NCBI GenBank assembly: GCA_948567375.1
Contig: OX419761.1
Location: 56,546,501 to 56,610,500 of the forward strand
Source of the DNA: Lunularia cruciata
Taxonomy: Eukaryota > Streptophyta > Marchantiopsida > Lunulariales > Lunulariaceae
Reading direction: 5' to 3'
DNA length: 64,000 nucleotides
Positions 24,958 through 35,850 of this stretch are shown here, one piece after another. Made by a program: the position numbers and the translations under genes. Numbering within the stretch: position 1 is the stretch's first letter; each line of letters starts with the position of its first letter. The notes beneath the pieces are model-generated. The model saw only the letters and a list, made by a program, of their open reading frames with translations, made no database searches and was not told the origin of the DNA.

Positions 24958-26960
24958 CTCAACATGGTGGAGGAGAGAGTGTGACATCTGGATTTGGTAG
25001 GGAGACCTCATCCACAACTATTACTTCTTCTAGAGTGCAACAGAGTGCACCACTCCCAGTTGGTTTTTGAGGACAAGGTGGATAGCTCAGATCCTATGGA
25101 GCGAGTGGAGGGCCTAGTAGAGTTAGACCCTTACCTTCATTTTTGGGTCAGCAACTGCCAATGAGTAGTGGTATTGCTTGTTGGACTTGTGGTGGACCTC
25201 ACCATCAAAGAGAGTGTACTTAGGGTAGTGGACCTGATACCTTGGGTGCATCACAACCAGCATAGAGGCAGTGTGAGCATTGCCATAGATTTGGTCACAC
25301 TAGTGACCGATTATAATACCAAGAGCTAGCCATATAATCTAGATGTGAAATTTGGTTTGGTAACATTTGGAATGATGTTATACATGATAGTCAAAATAGA
25401 TCAGATAGAAGTATCACCAAAAGGGTACTTCTACTAATAGGGCAAAAAACCAAACTAGATTTGAAAACCTTAGAACCAATAGCTAGACATATGATTTGAA
25501 GGTGAGAATTGGGTTGGTAATATCTGGAAGGATGTTACACAGGATGGAATGAATAGATCAGAAAGAAGTATTACCAAAAGGGGACTTCTACTAATAGAGT
25601 TGGAACTAAAATATGCCTAAAATCTTTGAAGGCAATTTTGGAGGCCTAAACGGATGAATTAGGCCTCAAAAATGTGCCGCTCCTCCCCCCCCCCCAATGG
25701 AGGAAAGGTTGGCCTTCCTCCCCAACTTTGTCTTGTCGAGAGCTTTCCAATAGTACCTCACCCATGTGATTCTGAGATTCTTACATGAATATTCCCTAAA
25801 AGATTCCCTCTTGTCAAAGCTTGTTTGACCAACCAGATAGGACAAGGACCAACATGTCACCCATCCAAGTAAGTAATCCAAGGGTGGAGCTTGCTGACAT
25901 GTCACCTATCTCTGTACCTAATCCTATGGTGGAGCTTCATTGGAGGAGATCCGCTTTGCCTATATAATAAAGAGAAGGTGCTCTTTGGGGCATCGGAGTA
26001 TGAGTGTGAAAGTGTGTTTCTCATGGTGTGTTTCTCTTCAGGTCTCTTATCCTCATAGTATTACACCGGTGCTTTGACCTACACCCGGAGTTACGGAGTG
26101 GTAGGGCTGCTATGGCAGGTAGTAGAGGAGCTCTAGTTCATGGAAGATGAGGTGGTATAGGTGGTGGTAGAGGATCTACACCTAGTAGGGGTGTAGTACC
26201 TGCCCTTACTTCTGATATAACTATGGCTATTCGGATTGAGCAATTGTAGTAGAGATTGGCTAGTATGGCTATTGTTCAGAGGAGATCAGATTTGGGTGTT
26301 GAGGCTTCTACCTCATATGTTGGTGATAGAGATGCTTTGGACTTCATGTACAGAGCAGCACAAGTGGATGCATCTACAACAATGACTAGGAGTGCAGTAC
26401 GTGCCCCAAAGCCTAGAGAAGCATCAATGGAGTTGGACCCACAGAGAGGAGAGGTTGGGAGATAGGTTAGACTCCCCTAGTCTTTCACGCTATCTGAGGC
26501 ATTGCAGATGACATCCATGGTTCCTAGACGTCCCAATGCAGGTGTGGTAGATGGTGATGGAATACATGATAGAATACTTGCTAGTTAGCCACTTGCTACT
26601 ACACAGACTGAGTCTAGCATGATGTTGAGGGCGGCTCAACTGATTATGCGGTGCCCTTTGTTTTCAGCCAATGACATGTTTACATTGGGAGTTGACCCAA
26701 CCCTAGTGTTCTGGTTGGCTGCCATGCTTTGTGAGAGTAGGGATGATGCGGTTCCTACTACTAGAGTAGAGGTGGTTGATAGTAGAGATGACTTGGTTGA
26801 GGAGCATGGGATCCGTTCAATGATCAATGGTTTATGGTAGGCAATAACGGCTAGATTGGAGGAGTTGCCAACTAGACCGGCCTTTGAGAGAGCACAATTC
26901 ACACCTGATGTTGACTTATTGGATAACCAGAGGGGGTTTTTCCATTTGGTGGGACCTTCA
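24958..26960 (+). pseudogene. Element A gag, second part with two zinc knuckles (split by a solo LTR)
   Basis: Continues the gag after element D. The first knuckle is CWTCGGPHHQREC at about 25179-25216. The second starts QCEHCHRFGHTSDR at 25270-25311, is split by the B LTR, and is completed by CFDLHPEL from 26069. Downstream are a Gly/Arg-rich stretch (26100-26200) and SYVGDRDALDFMYRAAQVDA (26310-26380). 26619-26840 has ANDMFTLGVDPTLVFWLAAM and DSRDDLVEEHGIRSMI. The A-family copy at 37.9-43.1 kb has the same order. Several TAG and TGA codons are present. Confidence 0.82.
25312..26065 (+). mobile_element. Solo LTR of family B, copy 3, inside a gag zinc knuckle
   Basis: 754 bp, TATAATACC (TG start changed to TA) to GTATTACA. 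The target duplication is CCGAT (25307-25311) and CCGGT (26066-26070). TATA box CTATATAATAAAG at about 25958. Removing it rejoins the second zinc knuckle of element A in frame, direct proof of insertion. Confidence 0.93.
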
Positions 26961-26969
26961 GGAAAGGTC

Positions 26970-27300
26970 TATACACCATAGAGAGTTTTGTTAGACTTTG
27001 GTGCGCAACCCCTTATGTTGGGGAAGGCTGTAGTAGTCAGTTTGGATTTACGGAAGACTGATGTAGAGAGGTGTCCACTTCAGATCCAAACATCTCTAGG
27101 TGGTGGTTCAACATAGTACATCACATGTGGGGAGCTTGTTGTCCAGGTTCAACCTACTCATCTGACTCATAGCTCGGTGGTGAGAGCTCAGGCTATTGTG
27201 ACAATAGCTGAGTCATATGATGTGCTAGTTGGGAGAGCAGTGTTATATCCCATGGGTTTTAGTATTGACTATAGGGAGGACACAACCTCCTATAGACCAG
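26970..27300 (+). pseudogene. Element A protease
   Basis: Reads VLLDFGAQPLMLGKA, where retropepsins have D-S/T-G-A, so the middle active-site residue has changed to Phe by a C-to-T step. It ends with the DVLVGRAVLYPMGFSIDY segment typical of the C-terminal half. One TAG interrupts it near 27115. Confidence 0.82.
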
Positions 27301-28790
27301 GTTGGTAGTCTGGTGAGGGACAAGTATGTCGCCTACAAGTACGTTTTAGTTGTGGCAATCTTGGCTTACTACCGTCCGGGACCATGGCAACATCAGTTTT
27401 AGCTTTCAGTGGTGCAATTACTTGGCCTAGTGACTTGTTGGAGGGGAACGCCCATATAGAGGATACTCATGTACTAGAGGAGATTGCTTGGATTTGGACT
27501 ACGAGTGGGATTTTTCCATCTATCTTGGATGTTCCATTGTGGAGTTCAGAGGAGGCGTTACAGCAACATGCAGATCAGTTGGTGCAACAAGCTTGGAGTG
27601 GAGCCTTTGTACCATCAACAAATGAGTGTGAGGATGAGCCTCCCGAGTAGATTACTTTGATACCTCTGGATACCACAATCATTGCTTGGTAGTATCTAGT
27701 AGAGGGGATATGTCTATTGGAGTTGTTTGGTGGGATTAGCACCGGAGTAGCTACGGTATTACAAGTGGGTATATGAGTATAGAGGTACTTGTATGTAGAG
27801 AGAGATGAGACTACTAGGCAAGTCTCTCTACATCATGTGGCACTTGGCCTATCGATATCCGGAGTTATTACCGATGTTAAAAGTCAGAGGTTACCAAAAG
27901 GCCCTACTAGCAAACATTTCTTTACTCGGGGCGCATGATATGGAGAGATATGGGTCTATTCACTTGGTGATTTTTGGATGGCCATGTCAGGGACATACAC
28001 GTGCAGGTTGAGGTTTGGGTCTTCATGATCCTTGTTTTGGTCTGTTTTGGAAGATATTATGGATACTACAACATCTCCAGGTTCATCAGTCCGTTTCTCC
28101 AGCTTACCTTTTGGAGAATGTTCCTTTGATGGGTGATTCTTGCACCAGAGTGGTGGCGAGTACACATTAGGTCCATTCTTAGATGGGACCTAATGTATTG
28201 TTAGATGCAGCCAGAGTGGGATCACAGGCTCATTGTCTTTGTCTTTGGTGGAAAAGCTCTTACACAAAGAGGTTTTACAGTGTGCTTATGATGGGATTCA
28301 ACGACTTGACCACATCTTTGTTGATGATATCCAACGACTTGACCACATCTTTGTTGATGATATCTTGGATGTTGGGCGTCACTCTCAAACAATGGTAGTG
28401 GCTGATAGGTCACCTATGGTAGTAGTGAACCTAGTTGGACAGCCTAGAGCTGCATTTCCTACACTCATGAGTTTCCCAAGCTCTCATGCTTTTCAAGAGG
28501 GAGGACCTGGACTTATTTGGGACTCACAGGTATAACAGTTGGTGGAGCCTAATGTTGATGAGAGAGCATGCAATGGGTTTTTGCACCAGTATTACCACTA
28601 TTCCAGCAGTGTCAAAGGCATCTAGGCATCAAGTGTTAGGTCAGGCTATGGACCAAAATTGTTTGACCTGGATTATGAGCCTTGGCTTTGCAGAGCAGCG
28701 TAGGATGCGCTTGATAGGCATCACCACTCGGACACTTGTGAGCCTTGTGCCTGTTGAGACAAATCACGCACATGCTAGGGGCGATGGACC
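27301..28790 (+). pseudogene. Element A cytosine-5 DNA methyltransferase domain
   Basis: An unassigned stretch (27384-27650) is followed by the ordered motifs of a C5 DNA methyltransferase. Motif I, the SAM loop, is LLELFGGISTGVATV (27710-27760), and motif II is YLYVERDE (27786-27810). Motif IV is FGWPCQGHTRAG with the nucleophile Cys codon at 27985-27987. LHDP and LFW follow. Motif VI is LLENVPLMG at 28111. Motif VIII is LLDAARVGSQAHCLCLWW (28195-28250), where the two Arg of the family appear as Cys. Motifs IX-X are REHAMGF and QVLGQAMDQNCLTWI (28560-28680). The F.GI.TG form of motif I recalls DNMT3/DRM enzymes. One frameshift near 28250 and several TAG/TGA codons inactivate it. It lies in pol order between protease and RT. 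Confidence 0.88.
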
Positions 28791-29900
28791 AAGTGGACAT
28801 GGTATTCTTGGGACACAACTAGTAGCTACTAGGGAGAGTGGTCTACTTGGAGGCCATCTAGGTGACATGGGCTACTTGGATTACACCCTTGGTCCACTTG
28901 GGATGCAGCTAAAGGACGTGTGGAGCTTGTAGCTAGAGTAGAGAGAGTTTTTCACACAGAGGTTGGGACCTCTAGTGGTCAGGAGCATGATATTATTGCT
29001 CCCAAGGGCCCAGTGTAGCAGGCAGTCAGTACATCTTCCACTCCTACTATAGTTATAGAGGATACTTGGGAGCCAAATCTTTGGATCCAAGCTTACTAGA
29101 GAGGAAAGATGGAGGGTTTGGAGGTTCTTGAGGAGCCACAGGAGTTGTTTTGCCTTCAATATGAAGGATTTGGGTGCTCTGAAGGGTCTTGGTATACAAA
29201 TTGAGCTGACTAGCGATACACCAATTTTTTGATGTCCTTATTGATATAGTGATATGGAGAGGACATTGATTAAGAGCCGGAGTAGTGACCTTTTGGAGAG
29301 TATGCATCAATGATAGTGATGCCAGCTAAGAAGGATATGCATGGCAACTACACAGATAAACGGATGTGTGGAGATTACCATCCTATCAACCAATACACCA
29401 ATGCTGATTGGTATATCATGCCTACACCGGAGGAGATTTTTGATGCAATTGGGCATGCAAAGGTCTTCAGTACTTTGGATCTTTGAACGGAATATCATCA
29501 ATTGCCAATTAGGGAGGAAGATAAGTCCAAGACAACATTTTGGGCTATTAATCCTCATGGCAAGGATGTGTTATATTAGTGGAGGTTCTTACTGTTTGGG
29601 TTAAAGAACGTTCTTGGTGAGTTCCAGAGGGTCATGGATAGGATCCTAGTTGGATTGGATTTTGCTTGGTGCTATATTGATAACATTTTGGTCTATAGCA
29701 CTACTGTAGAGGAGCATGAGAGACAATTGTTGGAGGTGTTTGAGAGGTTGAGATCTCATGGCCTCAAATTACTAGGAAGTGTAGGTTCTTCCATGAGCAA
29801 GTTGAGTATTTGGGTCATATTATCGACCATGGAGGACTTGGTGTTCAACAAAACAAGGTGGAGGCTATTGCACGTATTCCTCGGCCTATGGATGTGAGCA
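28791..29900 (+). pseudogene. Element A reverse transcriptase (with preceding spacer)
   Basis: 28791-29230 is a spacer after the methyltransferase. RT is then readable as VMPAKKDMHGNYTDKRMCGD (29310-29370), YHPINQYT, FSTLDL-stop-TEYHQLPI (29468-29510) and FGLKN. The catalytic motif reads CYIDNILVYS near 29670: family members have YxDD, so the second Asp has become Asn by a G-to-A change. The frame shifts near 29330 and 29600. Confidence 0.92.
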
Positions 29901-29914
29901 GAGTGTGAGCATTT

Positions 29915-30480
29915 CTTGGGTTGGCAAACTTCTATCACCGCTATGTTAGAGGATTTAATGCCATTGCCAAGGCCTTGAAAAAACTGACCAAGCTTACACA
30001 AGAGTGGTGTTGGGTAGATGAGCAGGAGAGAGCTTTTGTAGAGCTCAAGGAGAGGTTGACATCTGCTTCTATTTTGAGGAGACCGATCAAAGGACAACCA
30101 TTTTAGGTTCATATTGATTGGAATATGTTGGGGCTTGGAGCGGTGCTCACTCAGCATGATGATGAGGGGAAGGAGTTTGTGGTGGCCTATGCTAGTTGCT
30201 CCAACAATTCAGCAGAGGTGAAGTATAGTTCATATGAGGGAGAGTGCTTGGCAATAGTTTGGGCAGTAGCATATTTCCAATGTTACCTATTTGGTAACCC
30301 CTTCACTCTCATCATTGATCATCAGCCGCTGAAGTGGTTGATGGAGTCCAACAAGCTTTCAAGGAAGCTTGCACAATGGGCTTTGATTTTACAGGAATAT
30401 GATTTTATGGTTTTTCACAGACCTGGAATGGTGAACCGTGATGTACATAAGTTGAGTAGAAACCCATGTCCCAACCAATA
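29915..30480 (+). pseudogene. Element A connection and RNase H
   Basis: The connection reads ANFYHRYVRGFNAIAKALKKL, then HIDWNMLGLGAVLTQHDDEG (family Asp-X-Ser becomes Asp-X-Asn), YSSYEGECLAIVWAV with its Glu, and IIDHQPLKWLM with the third acidic residue. It would degrade the RNA of the RNA-DNA hybrid during cDNA synthesis. Two long open frames cover it with a single TAG between. Confidence 0.9.
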
Positions 30481-30819
30481 GGATCAGACCGGAGCACGTT
30501 GGCATGGTGAGATAGATGAGGAGATGGTGCCAAGTTGGCATGCATCTACCTTTCTTTGTATATTTTTTGAGGCTTTGGTGGTATCTCTCTCAACGCATAC
30601 AGGAGGAGTTATTGAGGTCATAGATCCAAAGGGTGAAGATATTGGTACAGTTCAACGAGGCATTCATGATGATGTCCTAGTGATGTACTATCTTTGCATT
30701 GGTGTTGTGGGTGGCACAATTGGGGCCAAGGAGAGAGACCGTGTTCATCAGCAAGCCAGACGGTTTAGATTGGAGGGCAGCCATCTTTTGCATGTATGGG
30801 AAGATGGTAGAGTGCGAGT

Positions 30820-31715
30820 AGTACCACTTCCATCTCAGAGACCACAGTTGGTCCATCATGCTCATGAGGAGCTAGGACATTTTGGAGTAAAGCATATATA
30901 CAACTTACTCTAGAGTCATTATTGGTGGCGCGGTATGTAGACTAAGGTACAATAGTTTGTTGTTATATGTGTGGTTTTTGACCAAGTTAGAGCATCATTC
31001 AATGCTCCTACACCATAGTTACACCCATTACCTATCATAGGATTGGGTTACTGTTGGATTTTGGAATTTGTTGGACCTTTACCATTGATTGTGAGACATC
31101 ATTGGTATGTCTTGGTGATGGTTGAGCACTTCTCCAAGTGGATTGAGTTTGTGGGGGACAAGTCCAACAAGTCCAATAAAGGGACAACTTACTTGTTCCT
31201 GGATTGAGTTCTTAGTCATTTTGGTGCACCAGTTTTGACTGATCAAGGTACAGACTTCTTGGGGGAGTTTTAGGTCTTGTGTGACAAGGCTTTGATTGAT
31301 CATTGTACTACGTCCCTAGATCACCCTGAGGCAGATGGCTTAGTAAAGAGAGTGGTTCAAACAATGAAGAGAGGATTGCAAAAGTATGGTTTGTAGAGAG
31401 ACCACTTGGGAGATTAGGATCTCCAATTACCTTGGTTGGCCATGTACTATTGGTTCAGCCGGCAAGCCTCCTTAGCATCCTTCTCTCCGTACTTTCTACT
31501 CTATGGACAAGATCCAGATTTAACTACAGCCATTCATTCGTCAAGATGTTACTTTAGTCTTGGACTTGGATGACCCCGATGTATGGATGAGTGCATGTTC
31601 TTAGCGGGCAGAGGTCTTTCAGATAGTGATGCCAATGGCCTTTCAGAACTTGGTGATTGCTCAGCATAGAGATACTTTATGCTATGCTACCATTTGAGGA
31701 GGAGGTTATAGACCC
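30820..31715 (+). pseudogene. Element A integrase core
   Basis: HHCC zinc-binding start HHAHEELGHFGVKHIY (30850-30900), then CVVFDQVRAS. The core has FVGPLPL and VMVEHFSKWIEF (31060-31150), VLTDQGTDFLGEF with the second Asp (31233-31272), and HPEADGLVKRVVQTM (31322-31370), where the family has Glu before the RVVQT helix and this copy has Lys. More than five stops are present. Confidence 0.87.
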
Positions 31716-32102
31716 TTGATCTGTCAATTTCATCTAGGAGATTATGTATATCTACAACAAACAACACCAATGACACTTGATGTTTCGACAGGCCGCACTA
31801 TCTTGAGAGTGCATGAGGTTTTGCCATCTGGAGTCCTTATGTTAGAAAGACATGATAGTGTTGTTTGGAATGATCATGTGCGCAATTGTGCACCATGCCA
31901 CCTCCCAAACATTGATGGTACTATGTACCCAAGCTTGGCACTTGTACGTGCAGGCTTCAAGTGTATGTTATATGGCTCTTTTGGTGGAGCTGCTACTATG
32001 TTAGTGTGTGATAGCTGTTTGAGAGGATGGCATATGGCATGTATGATTCCTCCCCTCATGGTGGTTCCTCAAAGATAGTGGTCATGTCCTAGATGTACTT
32101 GA
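31716..32102 (+). pseudogene. Element A integrase C-terminus with PHD finger
   Basis: An integrase C-terminal domain (LGDYVYLQQTTPMTL, ILRVHEVLPSGVLML) runs into CAPCHLPNIDGT. A PHD finger follows: Cys at 31962, a second ligand position changed to Tyr (TAT), MLVCDSCLRGWHMACMIPPL, VPQR, stop, WSCPRC ending at 32096. The C4-H-C3 spacing, the WH..C and the W.CP.C end are diagnostic. PHD fingers bind histone H3 tails, so it could direct integration or act with the methyltransferase. One TAG, in place of the usual residue before the final Trp, breaks it. It occupies the place a chromodomain has in chromoviruses. Confidence 0.85.
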
Positions 32103-32259
32103 CCTATAGCTAGTTCATTCTTTACATAGTATAGATTGCAAACATGCGACTAACAATGAGGCTCCATAGCACCCGGCCTCCTGATCTTTGCCCATCATAG
32201 GGTATACCATATACTTAGAGTAGATGGCTATCTGGAGTTAGAGGGACCTAACCGCCAGC

Positions 32260-32271
32260 AAAGGGGGCGAT
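32260..32271 (+). other. Element A polypurine tract
   Basis: AAAGGGGGCGAT lies directly before the LTR start TGTGGCAC at 32272. The single T before TG recurs at the LTR-LTR junction at 32961. Confidence 0.8.
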
Positions 32272-32960
32272 TGTGGCACTTTAGAGTTTATGTATGACTT
32301 ATGTGTGAGTTGTGCTTCTATAGTGTATGATGTTGACAATGATGTATGTCGTGTAGCAATGTATATACAAACAACAACTATCACACCATTTGTAGTGTTG
32401 CATCTAGATTGCTTGGACACTAGAGTTCCAGTGATAGTAGTTAGAGGCATTTTGGCAATTACTCATGAACTACTTTCCGACGGTCAGATTTTAGGTTTAG
32501 GGTACTGACTTCATGGCAAGGCCCACCATCACTTGCACCGTCTACACCATTGGGTATGCCATCAGCGAGACTATTGGGATGAGACCTAGGTCAAAATCAG
32601 GGGTATACCCTGGAAGTGCAGCCCCAGAGCTCACTTCTCTGATGTTGAGCCTTCGAGTTCCTGGCTAGAGTGGACAAAAAGCTAGCAAGCATCACTTGGA
32701 GTCTCTTAGCTAGAGTGGGTGTGGCTTGTCTATAATCAGTGCCCAATTGCTGGCAAGTTGTTGAGGATCAGATCAAGTATTGATCTGAATTTGATTGATT
32801 TGACTTGTAAATGATCTAATTACATTAGAGAAGTGAGTCAAGGGGAAATTGTGTACAAGAACTAAGAGTGTTGGTGGTATCTCCAAGCTCGGTGGATTAT
32901 GGAGTCTTGATCAAGAAGTTCAGATTTCCTTGAGAGAGTGTGTGCGGAAGCACTGTGGCA
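32272..32960 (+). repeat. Element A complete LTR
   Basis: 689 bp from TGTGGCACTTTAG to CTGTGGCA. Bases from about 32387 on match the left partial LTR at 16948-17528 over its length. It is followed after one T by a second LTR start, which is abnormal. Confidence 0.88.
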
Positions 32961-32961
32961 T

Positions 32962-33066
32962 TGTGGCACTTTAGAATTTATGTATGACTTATGTGTGAGT
33001 TGTGCTTCTATAGTGTATGATGTTGACAATGATGTATGTTGTGTAGCAATGTATATACGCATGACA
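32962..33066 (+). repeat. Element A second LTR start (105 bp)
   Basis: Begins TGTGGCACTTTAGAATTTATG, an almost exact copy of 32272-32380, then ends GCATGACA at the insertion border, followed by ACCT (33067-33070). It supplies the bases missing from the left LTR. Confidence 0.88.
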
Positions 33067-33070
33067 ACCT

Positions 33071-33483
33071 AAATGGATGGATTAGGCCTAAAAAATGTGT
33101 AGATTCTCCCCCAAATAGAAGAAAGGTTGACCTCCCTCCTCCTTGGTTTGTCTCACCGAGAGCTTTTCAATGATATCTCACACATGATTTTGAGATTCCT
33201 ACATGAAGATTCCTTAAAAGATTCCCTTTAGTCAAAGCCTATTTGACCAACCAAATGAGACCAAGATGGGACCCATCCAAGCAAGTAATCTAAGGGTGGA
33301 GCTTGATAAGAGGTCACCTATCAATGTACCTAATCCTATGGTGGAGCTTCCTTGGAGGAGATCCTTCGTGGCTATATAATAAAGAGAAGGTGCTCCTTTG
33401 GGGCATCAAAGGATTCAATGTGAAATTTGTGTTTTTTCTCTTGTATCTCTCTTGAAAAGTTCTCTTGTCCTTAAAGTATTACA
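33071..33483 (+). mobile_element. Solo LTR of family B, copy 2, right half
   Basis: Resumes the B LTR at AAATGGATGGATTAGGCC and runs to AGTATTACA, with the TATA box CTATATAATAAAG at 33371. The ACTCA duplication follows at 33484-33488. Confidence 0.93.
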
Positions 33484-33488
33484 ACTCA

Positions 33489-34795
33489 AAGGATTAGTTG
33501 AGGGGAGATAGACTCCGTCAAGAGGGTGCTCCCCAAAGGCAAGGAGTGGTACCTTCACAAGAGGATGTCATGGAAGATACCTTGCCTTCTGATTCTGAAA
33601 AATCTTTGAAAGGAAAGGGGAAGGAGAAGGGTAACCACCCACTTACAAGCTTCAATCAGATATTGAAGCAACTACTAACCTACAAGGAGTACTAGAAGAG
33701 AGAGTACTCAATGCCAAGGTAGAGTTCACTATTCAAGAGATCCTTGGGATTGCCAAGAAGGAGTTCCATGATATAACCAAAGACACTATCAAGTGTAAGT
33801 GGCAATTAACAAGAGAAGTTGCTCTATCAAATGCTCTTGATACTACAATTACAAAAAAAGAAGAGTTAGAGCTAGCTCGATGCTGCAACAATTGTAACCT
33901 CAGATTTGTAGAGGATGAGGATGATGATTATGGGATCTCTAGTCACTATACAAGAGGGCATTGGGACAAAGATACTACTGAAACCATAGACAAGATTGGT
34001 GACATAATAGATCCCATAGTTGCTCTTATCAATCATGAGTCTAAAATCTACATTGTTTCCAAGGAGCTCTACAAGCGTGAGAAATGCCCAATTGATACAA
34101 AGCATGGTTGGGTGATCAAGGTGGAAATTAACACCAAGGGAGAACTCTATGATACCTGTCCAAATGTGAAGGTGAAGGTTGGAGATGTACTACCAAACAA
34201 AATTTCTTTGTTCAAGAGACTATATCATACCCAATAATCCTTGGACAACCATATATTATGACAATGAGGATGGAGACCAAAGTCCTTGATGACGGTTCTG
34301 CCTATGCTCAAATTAAAAGCCAAGATGACAAGAAATTAGTGCAATTCCTCATTGTACCTACAACCATGAGCACAATTGGGACTACTTGAGGAGTGGTTCT
34401 CTACTTAAAATGACGCTGGAGTTCAAGGATTTTCTCCAAGTACCACTATAGGGCGAGAATATAGTGGTAAATCAGAGAAGGTGCTCTAGCTTCAAGGAGG
34501 AAGTACCCTATGTATAAGAGTGATGAGGTTTTCTCAAGGTGGGTTTAATGTGTGCACACAACTTGCCAATTTGCACAAAAGAGAGCGGAAAGTTGTACAA
34601 GAACAAGAACAAGAACTAAAAAGAGTGGGGTTGATTGATGAGGATGAGACCATATTAGATGAGACCATGTATATGGAGATAAGGTTGGAGTATCCTCTAG
34701 GAAAGCTCAAGAAGATGGAGTCTGAGCATGAGCATGAGGATCAAGTGGTGGAGATACATTTGAGGAGGCTTTATTAGCTATAGAGTCCTTAGGTT
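33489..34795 (+). pseudogene. Element C gag end and protease
   Basis: Continues element C after the nested insertions. Around 34100-34330 are HGWVIKVEINTKGELYD, CPNVKVKVGDV and, after a frameshift, VILGQPYI.TMRMETKV, the C-terminal signature of Ty3/gypsy retropepsins. The catalytic D-S/T-G stretch is not clear. 34520-34780 encodes a charged linker rich in Glu and Lys. Confidence 0.72.
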
Positions 34796-35850
34796 TTGAG
34801 GCTAAGGTGGAAACCACATACAAGAGTAAAAAAAAAGATCAGGCCTATAGCTGAATCTCTTCCAAGTAACTTTAATCAGCATGTCCAACTTGCTCAGAAA
34901 CAAAAGAGCCTAAGGGATCCAAATCAGATAGGTCACAAGTTCATAGAAGCTACACTCCAAGAGTTGACAATTGGTTCATTAGATTTTCTTCTACCAACGG
35001 AGGAGAAAATGTTTCAGGAGATGTTGAGTCGGAATGGGAAAGCTTTCTCTTTTGAGCTTTCTGAAATTGGGTGTGTAGATCCAAGTGTTGTGCCTTCAAT
35101 GATCATCTTTACGGTTCTACATGCACCTTGGGACTTGAGACCTATTTTGGTACCTAGAGCTCATATGCCAAAACTTATGGATCTCTTGAAGGAGAAAACT
35201 AATACAAAGATCTTAGAACCATCATTTGCACCTTATTCTAGCTGTTGGTTTATAGTTCCTAAAAGAATGGAGCTTTGAAGGTCATTCAAGATATGCAGTT
35301 GGTGAATTGAGTAACAATCAAGAACCCACAGATAGGGCCAATTGTTGGAATTTGTTGAAGCTTTTGGGGGTAGAGCCATATATTCTTTAGGAGATCTACA
35401 TTCTGGTTATGACCAATTCCAACTTGCTGAAGGGAGTAGAGACATTACCACAATGAGGACACCATTGGGGTTGATGAGGATGTGCACGTTGCCACAAGGA
35501 GCAACAAATTCTATTGCATGCATCATGAACGGAATGAACAAAGTTCTTATGGAGTTCATTCTAGAGAAGATCATGCCTTTTATGGATGATATTCCAATAA
35601 AAGGGTGCATAGAGGAGAGAAGGATGAAGTACTAGATCGGAGGGGGCATTTTAATTTTGTAGCTGATCATATTTCAGATTGTGATCAGATCTTGTCCCGG
35701 GTCGAGGAAGTTCAATTGACCTTATCAAGTGCTAAATCCAAGTTTGGAGTTGGAGAGGTGGTCATTGTTGGACATTTATGTGGATGGTTTGGTTGCAAAC
35801 CTGATCCAAGCAAGGAGGATGCAATTCAGAGGATGAAGGACACATAAAAC
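34796..35850 (+). pseudogene. Element C reverse transcriptase
   Basis: Reads EEKMFQEMLSRNGKAFSFEL and APYSSCWFIVPKRM (35220-35270), VIQDMQLVN, FGGRAIYSLGDLHSGYDQFQ (35360-35415), TMRTPLGLMRMCTLPQGATN and a catalytic motif PFMDDIPIKG near 35580 with both Asp retained. This diverged RT subgroup has DIPIKG after DD where chromoviruses have ILIYS. Stops occur near 35278 and 35632. Confidence 0.9.

Noticed and set aside
26636-26902. Minus-strand frame opposite element A gag
   Set aside because: The plus-strand frame matches the second A-family copy at protein level; this is its shadow.
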